From SURF-58 sp041305085 (GTDB lineage: Archaea > Nanobdellota > Nanobdellia > Woesearchaeales > UBA9642), in the NCBI GenBank assembly GCA_041305085.1, contig JBFYMA010000044.1, positions 1 through 27,276 on the forward strand: DNA of 27,276 bases, in the 5' to 3' direction. The position numbers and the translations under genes were made by a program. This document shows positions 22,490-27,276 of this stretch, piece after piece (positions within the stretch are counted from its first letter, which is position 1; each line of letters begins with the position of its first letter). Below the pieces are notes generated by a model that searched no databases, was not told the origin of the DNA, and saw only the letters and a program-made list of their open reading frames with translations.

Positions 22490-23206
22490 TTATTGTTTTA
22501 ACCTGAAATAAACCCTTTTCCTGTCCTTGCCCTTGTTCTCGAGGCTGAATATTTCTATAGGGCTAATCTCAGAAGTGTTCTTCACATGGCAGCCTCCGCA
22601 GGCCTGGAGGTCAAACCCTTTTATCTCCACAATCCTTATCTTTTCTATGGAGTCATCGAATGCTTTCCTAAGCCTGAATATTTCAGGGATTTTCAACGCC
22701 TCGCTCTTTTCGAGCAGCTTTAGCTCGACAGCAAGGCTTTTGCCTATAATCTCGTTGGCTTTTTGCTCAAAGGATTCCAACAGCTGCCTGTCAAAATCTG
22801 GAAGCGCAAAATCTATCCTGGCTTTTTCTTCGCTTATCTGGTTCCCTGTAATTTCTGCGCCAGCCTCTTTGTGCATCAGCCCGCTCAGGATGTGGCTGGC
22901 TGTGTGGTATCTCATAAAATTGTGCCTTCTCTCCCAATCAATCATGCCTTTTACTTTGTCTCCTGGCTTTAATCCGGGTTTGTCAACCTCGTGGCTTATC
23001 TCTCCTTCAAACTTTCCCACATACACTACTTTGTATTCTTCTCCTGTTTGTGCAACCAGCTTTCCTGTGTCGTGCGGCTGTCCGCCGGAGTTTGGGTAAA
23101 ACACAGTCTGCTCCAGAACGATGAATTTTTCTTTGGCACTCTTAACAGTGCTTTCAAATTCTTTTTTGTAGGTATCGAGAAGGTAGAGTGCTTTTTCAGG
23201 ATTCAT
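22490..23206 (-). CDS. alaX: alanyl-tRNA editing protein AlaX
   Basis: A 238-residue free-standing editing domain, of AlaX-M type by length, that hydrolyses Ser or Gly mischarged on tRNA-Ala. An N-terminal beta-barrel part with TVFYPNSGGQPHDTG (about 34-48) is followed by the zinc site: His101 and His105 (HTASH), then Cys203 and His207 (CGGCH), as in the editing domain of AlaRS. The region between carries the ITGNQISEEKARIDF motif (119-133). The ATG at 23206 has a TATA box (TTTATATAA, about 23228-23236) about 25 nt upstream, so the mRNA is probably leaderless. A tRNA-Ala gene lies elsewhere in this window. Confidence 0.93.
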   Translation of the reverse strand: MNPEKALYLLDTYKKEFESTVKSAKEKFIVLEQTVFYPNSGGQPHDTGKLVAQTGEEYKVVYVGKFEGEISHEVDKPGLKPGDKVKGMIDWERRHNFMRYHTASHILSGLMHKEAGAEITGNQISEEKARIDFALPDFDRQLLESFEQKANEIIGKSLAVELKLLEKSEALKIPEIFRLRKAFDDSIEKIRIVEIKGFDLQACGGCHVKNTSEISPIEIFSLENKGKDRKRVYFRLKQ

Positions 23207-23244
23207 ATATTTGGGTAGTGTTTTGCGTTATATAAACATATTTA

Positions 23245-23260
23245 TTTTCTATATAGAAAA
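23245..23260. repeat. 16-bp palindrome TTTTCTATATAGAAAA
   Basis: A perfect palindrome about 40 nt upstream of the alaX start, just beyond its TATA box. Its inner 12 bp are identical to the palindrome at 21162-21173. It lies at the edge of the compositionally different right-hand block. Confidence 0.4.
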
Positions 23261-23272
23261 GAAAAGTCTGAA

Positions 23273-23329
23273 AAAAAAGCAGCCAAGTCCTATTTGGCAA
23301 ATAAATCCAATCCATGGGGCTGCTTTTTT
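23273..23329 (-). terminator. hairpin plus U-run terminator of the right-hand operon
   Basis: AAAAAAGCAGCC (23273-23284) pairs with GGCTGCTTTTTT (23318-23329) over 12 bp around a 33-nt loop. On the minus strand the stem ends in eight T. This is a bacterial-style intrinsic terminator, placed after the last gene of the membrane operon and unlike the bare T-runs used elsewhere in the window. The 23330-23406 interval holds no gene that I can support. Confidence 0.55.
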
Positions 23330-23406
23330 CAAGAGGCGAGAAACGCACAGGTGAGAAGATATAGATGGTGAGTAAGTGGTGGGTTGGTACAGTGAAGCGG
23401 CAGTTA

Positions 23407-23991
23407 TTAACGCCCGGTATTGTACAGAGCCAATATCAGAACTCCTTGTTTGATGAGCATAATAAGTATTAATGAAATGGCTGAGAACTGTATTATCATA
23501 GGCGACACGAAAATATTGCTGTACATCCACTGGAGCACGTTCGCATAGCTTGGTGAAATATTCTCGGCAATTTTTCCAGCACTTCCGCCAGCAGACAGGT
23601 GACCCATAATAAATGCCACACTGATGAGTATGAAGTTCCAGAGAATTGATTTTGCCACAGTGATTTCTCTTTTCCAGAGAGAAAATCCGTTAATTGCCAT
23701 TAATATTAAAATCAGGCAATAGGGAACGATGATGAGAGTGCTCTTGAACGCACTATTCAGGGCATCTTTTCCCTCGGTATCGCACATAATGGCAAATAAG
23801 GTTGCCATCATTAAGAAGCCCAAGCTCAGAACGATGAAGCTCCTTTTGCTTTGGCGAGCGTTGTCAAAGAACTCCTTGGTTGAATCCAGAGGGGTGCAAA
23901 CAATAAATTTTGCCCCTGAGCTGAACATACCTTTGAAGGAGTTTTTTACTGAAGTAAAAAAGGTTTCTTCATATTCCATTCCTTCTTCCAT
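23407..23991 (-). CDS. polytopic membrane protein
   Basis: 194 residues with a cytoplasmic-looking N-terminal 48 residues and four predicted membrane helices at about 51-70, 83-101, 113-131 and 161-188. Short loops contain GKIAENISPSYANVLQWMYSN. No known motif is visible. TAAGGAGGTTTT before the ATG at 23991 is a strong ribosome binding site. It is the last gene of a five-gene operon with matching AGGAGG sites and is followed by a hairpin terminator. The function is unknown; membership in a membrane complex with the upstream proteins and the lipoprotein is inferred from the operon. Confidence 0.75.
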   Translation of the reverse strand: MEEGMEYEETFFTSVKNSFKGMFSSGAKFIVCTPLDSTKEFFDNARQSKRSFIVLSLGFLMMATLFAIMCDTEGKDALNSAFKSTLIIVPYCLILILMAINGFSLWKREITVAKSILWNFILISVAFIMGHLSAGGSAGKIAENISPSYANVLQWMYSNIFVSPMIIQFSAISLILIMLIKQGVLILALYNTGR

Positions 23992-24065
23992 AAAACCTCC
24001 TTATGGTTAAAATAAAATATTGGAATAAAATTTGAAACATCTGTTTTTAGTTTTGACACCTCCAA

Positions 24066-25679
24066 TTAGGTTTTTTGGTCTGCGAGATGCTTGTGGATTG
24101 AGGGGTTAAGAATGCTGTTTAAGCCATCAATAATCCCTTTGGTACCACGGCTGCGTCTAGACTTAGAGGGATTGTTGGAAATAGACATCTGCTGTTCAGG
24201 CTCTGAACTGAAATCATCAGAAGTTATTTCGCCCCCCTCGTTATAAGCTGCAGGCAAACTCTGGGATGCGGGCTCTTCGTTCTTTCTGGGAGAAATGTCT
24301 GTGAGCTTGTAAAGCGAAAGATCCTTCATCCAGGGTGAAAGCTGTGAAAAGTTGAACTTTCCATCGCTTTCCATGCTTTGCAGCACAACCTCGAAAAAGT
24401 TGTGGATCCTGTTGTCGGTTGTTTGTCCTTTCTGCGCGCTCAGCAGATCGATGATTGAATTAACCTGCTCAGCGTGGTACTGCTCCAGGACTTCAGGTGT
24501 GTTTTGCTCGTAGTAGTCAAGGCATGCATAGTTGGAAAGCTTGTTCAGCGTCCTAACCATTTTCCTTGAAGCCCTTCCAGCGAATTTCAGAAAGAATTTG
24601 GCAACGCTTTCGCGGAAAGTGAGTGCATAGCCGTTTTCTTCCATCCATTTGAGGCGCTGGGTTGTGAAACAGATGCTCAGGGCAAACTCCCGCTTCTTGG
24701 AATAGTACATAGCTTTCGAGATAAGGGGAACCAGAATATAGGACTGCTTTTTTGCGAGCTCATGAGTAAAGAAGAAGACGCCTCCTTCGCTCTCTGACGG
24801 ATCCCAAAGCACAAACAGCGCCTCACCCTTGACCTTTTTGGGAAGGATAAAGCAAGTATGTATTTTGAGCCTGTCGATAAGTCGCAGTGGATCCTGAAAC
24901 GCAGATTCAGCATAGGCCTTGCTTGCATAGGCAACAGCAGTCTGCAGGTTGATCATGGTTACTGCCATTGCTCTTTCTTCAGGGGTAGGAGCCTCGGATG
25001 TATCGATTGAGCTTTCTGCAATCACTTTAAGGATGTGCTTCTGTATTTCAGTAAGCTCTTCATCTATTGTTTCAACGCTCAGCATGAAACTGTCTTCATC
25101 GTTGCCTTCTGCGTTGATATCCGAAATTCTCTGCTTTCGAAGCTGGTCTATGATGGCAGTTACCTGTTCCAGAGTCTGCTTTGGAAAAGAGCGCAGTCCA
25201 ACCCTGGGAAGAAAGACCTTTTTCCCTTTTCTAAAAAGCACCAGCCGCGGAATATCCGAAGGGTCAAGCTTGTCTGCAAAATCCACAGATCCTCCTGTAA
25301 GTTCCAACCCTTCCTTTTCAATATCCGCAACGATGTTTTCGCTTGCCTGCTGGAGTGTCCTTTTGACGCAGACCAATCCAAGAACACTGGCTCCAATTGT
25401 TAACGACAGGATTGACAGCAGGCTTGGCAGGGAATAAAACTCCCAGACATCAACGCCGAACAGGCTCAGGAGCTTTAGGCTCAGGAAGCATGCGCCAGCA
25501 CTGCATGCACTGATAAAGGTCATCCAGAATGCAAGCTGAAAAAACAGTGATGCCATATGCATACTGCACCTTACCCAAAGCAGCCTTTTGTGTATGGCAA
25601 CCCAATTCTTCCATATAATCACGATGATGCCTATAGATGGGATGGCGCAGGCGATTATAAAAAGCCAAGTCTTATTCAT
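24066..25679 (-). CDS. membrane-anchored protein with large soluble domain
   Basis: 537 residues. Three membrane helices lie near the N-terminus (about 5-23, 42-68, 80-101), followed by a soluble C-terminal part of about 430 residues with LSVETIDEELTEIQKHILKVI, a helical array, and a disordered, Ser-rich tail with a basic patch (SNNPSKSRRSRGTKG). The ATG at 25679 follows AAGGAGGTGG, a near-perfect ribosome binding site; the open frame continues upstream to 25760 but would overlap the lipoprotein gene. The layout of N-terminal helices plus a cytoplasmic helical domain recalls DotM/TrbA-like secretion components, but no diagnostic motif supports this and I do not assign it. Confidence 0.75.
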   Translation of the reverse strand: MNKTWLFIIACAIPSIGIIVIIWKNWVAIHKRLLWVRCSMHMASLFFQLAFWMTFISACSAGACFLSLKLLSLFGVDVWEFYSLPSLLSILSLTIGASVLGLVCVKRTLQQASENIVADIEKEGLELTGGSVDFADKLDPSDIPRLVLFRKGKKVFLPRVGLRSFPKQTLEQVTAIIDQLRKQRISDINAEGNDEDSFMLSVETIDEELTEIQKHILKVIAESSIDTSEAPTPEERAMAVTMINLQTAVAYASKAYAESAFQDPLRLIDRLKIHTCFILPKKVKGEALFVLWDPSESEGGVFFFTHELAKKQSYILVPLISKAMYYSKKREFALSICFTTQRLKWMEENGYALTFRESVAKFFLKFAGRASRKMVRTLNKLSNYACLDYYEQNTPEVLEQYHAEQVNSIIDLLSAQKGQTTDNRIHNFFEVVLQSMESDGKFNFSQLSPWMKDLSLYKLTDISPRKNEEPASQSLPAAYNEGGEITSDDFSSEPEQQMSISNNPSKSRRSRGTKGIIDGLNSILNPSIHKHLADQKT

Positions 25680-25693
25680 AAAAGACCACCTCC

Positions 25694-25972
25694 TTATCTG
25701 AACCTGATGGTTGCGAGCCAGTCTTCCAATGAAATGACTTGTTTCTCTATCCAAGGCCATATATCATCATAGATGAATTCAAGTGATTCGTCCACGACGT
25801 TTCTGGCCGGCGGAGTCCATGTTTCGGGCTTTCCTACAGTGACCTCACATGTAGAATCCAATGTCTTGCTGTACAGCCCGCTCTGCTTTTGCTCATCAGG
25901 AGGTTTAAGTGCAGGACTGCATCCTGTTAACAAAAGCAGAAGGACGATGAATGAAATGCAGAAATCCTTCAT
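25694..25972 (-). CDS. small lipoprotein
   Basis: 92 residues. The N-terminus, MKDFCISFIVLLLLLTGCSP, is a lipoprotein signal peptide: charged start, hydrophobic stretch and lipobox Leu-Thr-Gly-Cys, with Cys18 the expected lipidated residue. The mature part is 75 residues with PETWTPPARNVVDESLEF and two Trp-rich segments (IWPWIEKQVISLEDWL). AAGGAGGAATT lies before the ATG. The gene sits between two membrane-protein genes, with nine bases to the upstream stop and 14 to the downstream start. Small lipoproteins inside membrane operons are typical of bacterial envelope or conjugation machines; in an archaeon this is unusual. Confidence 0.8.
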   Translation of the reverse strand: MKDFCISFIVLLLLLTGCSPALKPPDEQKQSGLYSKTLDSTCEVTVGKPETWTPPARNVVDESLEFIYDDIWPWIEKQVISLEDWLATIRFR

Positions 25973-25981
25973 AATTCCTCC

Positions 25982-26992
25982 TTATGAAACAGGAAAAGTA
26001 TCTTTTGCAAAGCGCAAAAAAAGCTCTTCCTGCCTTTTGCCAAGTTCCCCAACCCTGTCCAGAATTATCGCCAGCCCTTTATAGGTGGTGAAAAGTATAG
26101 GGTCGGAGTTTTGCCGCCTGAAAATATTAAACTTTGAGTTGACTTTTTTGGCGGCACTGAAAAGCCAGCTCATCCAGCTGAAAAGAAGCCATATAAAGTA
26201 GCTGAAGAACACACGAACCCGGGAAATCTCTACTGCTTCATTGACAGCAGTGATATTAACCGGAAGGTTGTTCTTTTGCAACACTTTTACCTCAGCATTC
26301 CATTGGCTTGTTTCCTCGGGCAGCCCTATTTTGATAGGTGTGGCAGATTCGATGCTTTCGGGTTTGACAGCAAAGCAGCCACTAAGGAATGTTTCCTTTG
26401 AAAAGAAGGGAATGCTCAGCCACCCAACAAGCCGCTTTGCTTTTCGAAAGCCAAGCATGCCCGCAGCTGCCATGATGCTCAAAAGCATTGCTGAAACCAT
26501 CGGATAATGCAGGCAGTATCCAGAAAGAGGTAGGGAAAGCAAGGATTCTGCAGCCCAGCAGAGCGCAGCAAATGCAAGCAAGGTAAACACGAACGATGCG
26601 GCAAGACAGTGGAACCATTTTATCTGCTCTGCAAAACCTTTGAGAGAGATATTAACCTGTTTATTGTCCCAGTCCATATCTTCGATTGTTTTCAGGCCTG
26701 AAACATTGCTGCCTTTTCTCCAGAACTCTAGAGGAGTAATGCACTTTGGCATCAGCCCAATGCTCAAAAAGTACATATATGCTTCTTCCCTTTTCTTGAG
26801 AAAGTCCTGAAGATTTCTCCATTTTTCCCTGGCGAAAGACAGATCGCGCATTCCGCAAAACTCTTTTTCAGAAAGGTGCTCCAGTTGGGCAATTACCCGG
26901 GGAAACTCTCCTGCTTTGCGCCTTGTTTTGCCGCTTATAATGGCTTCTGTCTGGTCCAGAATGTCCATTGTATAAACAGTAAAGTTAGCCAT
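25982..26992 (-). CDS. polytopic membrane protein
   Basis: 336 residues. A soluble N-terminal region of about 120 residues (SGKTRRKAGEFPRVIAQLEHL, FLKKREEAYMYFLSIGL) precedes two membrane helices (about 127-150 and 160-182). A loop of 75 residues follows, then one more hydrophobic stretch (about 260-281, rich in Phe and Trp) and a basic C-terminal tail. No recognisable motif. AAAGGAGGGTTT before the ATG at 26992. It is followed after nine bases by the lipoprotein gene and preceded by the partial gene with 14 bases between. Function unknown. Confidence 0.75.
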   Translation of the reverse strand: MANFTVYTMDILDQTEAIISGKTRRKAGEFPRVIAQLEHLSEKEFCGMRDLSFAREKWRNLQDFLKKREEAYMYFLSIGLMPKCITPLEFWRKGSNVSGLKTIEDMDWDNKQVNISLKGFAEQIKWFHCLAASFVFTLLAFAALCWAAESLLSLPLSGYCLHYPMVSAMLLSIMAAAGMLGFRKAKRLVGWLSIPFFSKETFLSGCFAVKPESIESATPIKIGLPEETSQWNAEVKVLQKNNLPVNITAVNEAVEISRVRVFFSYFIWLLFSWMSWLFSAAKKVNSKFNIFRRQNSDPILFTTYKGLAIILDRVGELGKRQEELFLRFAKDTFPVS

Positions 26993-27006
26993 AAACCCTC
27001 CTTTGG

Positions 27007-27276
27007 CTATTGTTGAGGTCCTGATCTGGAGTGAGCATCGTCAGCCATGGAAAGCGCTGTTTTATTCCCGCTAGCCAGCCCTTTCTTCAGCATCTTCAGC
27101 ACATCATCTTTTTCAGGGCCTGAGCTGAAAAGGCTTTTTGTCCAGTCAATAGGAAACGTGCCAAACCATGCATCCACCAGTTGCTGCGATGTCAAGCCGG
27201 TTTTGGCTGCGCAGTCAAGTGCATATCTGGCTGCATTGGCAGAGCCGGTCCGAAAATAAGCATTCATATGGCTATG
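27007..27276 (-). CDS. partial ORF, first gene of the right-hand operon in view
   Basis: The frame is open from the window edge to TAG at 27007-27009. An ATG at 27267 is present, but no ribosome binding site precedes it and the frame continues upstream (HSHMNAYFRTG), so the true start is probably outside the window. The visible 89 residues include AARYALDCAAKTGLTSQQLVDAW, GTFPIDWTKSLFSSG and a polar tail ending SRSGPQQ. It looks soluble and helical. The stop is 14 bases before the next start, consistent with one operon. Not recognised. Confidence 0.65.
   Translation of the reverse strand, partial: HSHMNAYFRTGSANAARYALDCAAKTGLTSQQLVDAWFGTFPIDWTKSLFSSGPEKDDVLKMLKKGLASGNKTALSMADDAHSRSGPQQ

Noticed and set aside
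23249..23530. Minus-strand 93-codon frame over the terminator
   Set aside because: It overlaps the last membrane-protein gene in another frame and runs into the hairpin terminator, with no ribosome binding site.

Overview
The window looks like a piece of an archaeal chromosome. It carries a type II chaperonin (thermosome), a proteasome beta subunit, the archaeal termination nuclease FttA/aCPSF1, an archaeal-type glutamyl-tRNA synthetase, ScpA, a TrmB-family regulator, AlaX and a histone-fold mini-protein. Most promoters are TATA boxes about 25-30 nt upstream of the start codon, which implies many leaderless mRNAs. Where a ribosome binding site exists in the main block it is usually GGTG(A/G). 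Small genes of unknown family, heavily intron-split tRNAs and streamlined spacing suggest a DPANN-type lineage (Woesearchaeota/Pacearchaeota-like). That placement is inference.

Layout. 1-1650: five minus-strand tRNA genes (Glu, Ile, two Gly, Val) around a small membrane protein and a Cys-rich DUF3795 protein. Four of the five tRNAs are interrupted, by eight introns in total, including D-arm and T-arm introns. 1.9-9.6 kb: scpA, a helical-repeat protein, a 978-aa protein with a PD-(D/E)XK-like nuclease motif, psmB and fttA. 9.6-11.15 kb: a decaying accessory stretch with a broken membrane-protein gene, a hairpin-rich element that shares 39 identical bases with one behind scpA, a VapBC-like pair whose toxin is broken, tRNA-Ala, and a palindromic three-way-junction element. 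11.2-17.1 kb: gltX, an unknown protein, an FKBP isomerase, two small membrane-associated proteins, a TrmB regulator and an Fe-S m5U methyltransferase. 17.2-21.1 kb: a Gln/Pro-rich protein translationally coupled to a Lys-rich histone-H1-like protein, a histone-fold mini-protein, ndk, and a thermosome gene with a homopolymer frameshift. 21.2-23.2 kb: a nucleotidyltransferase overlapping a 41-aa protein, a second three-way-junction element, an unknown protein and AlaX.

23.27-27.28 kb differs from the rest. It is a five-gene minus-strand operon of polytopic membrane proteins and a small lipoprotein, with AGGAGG ribosome binding sites, sampled GC that looks higher, and a hairpin-plus-U-run terminator. 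It is either an acquired (bacterial-like or conjugative-like) island or a contig chimera.

Most notable points: tRNAs with three bulge-helix-bulge introns each, two families of covarying structured elements in intergenic DNA, an NTase/mini-protein pair, and the foreign-looking membrane operon.
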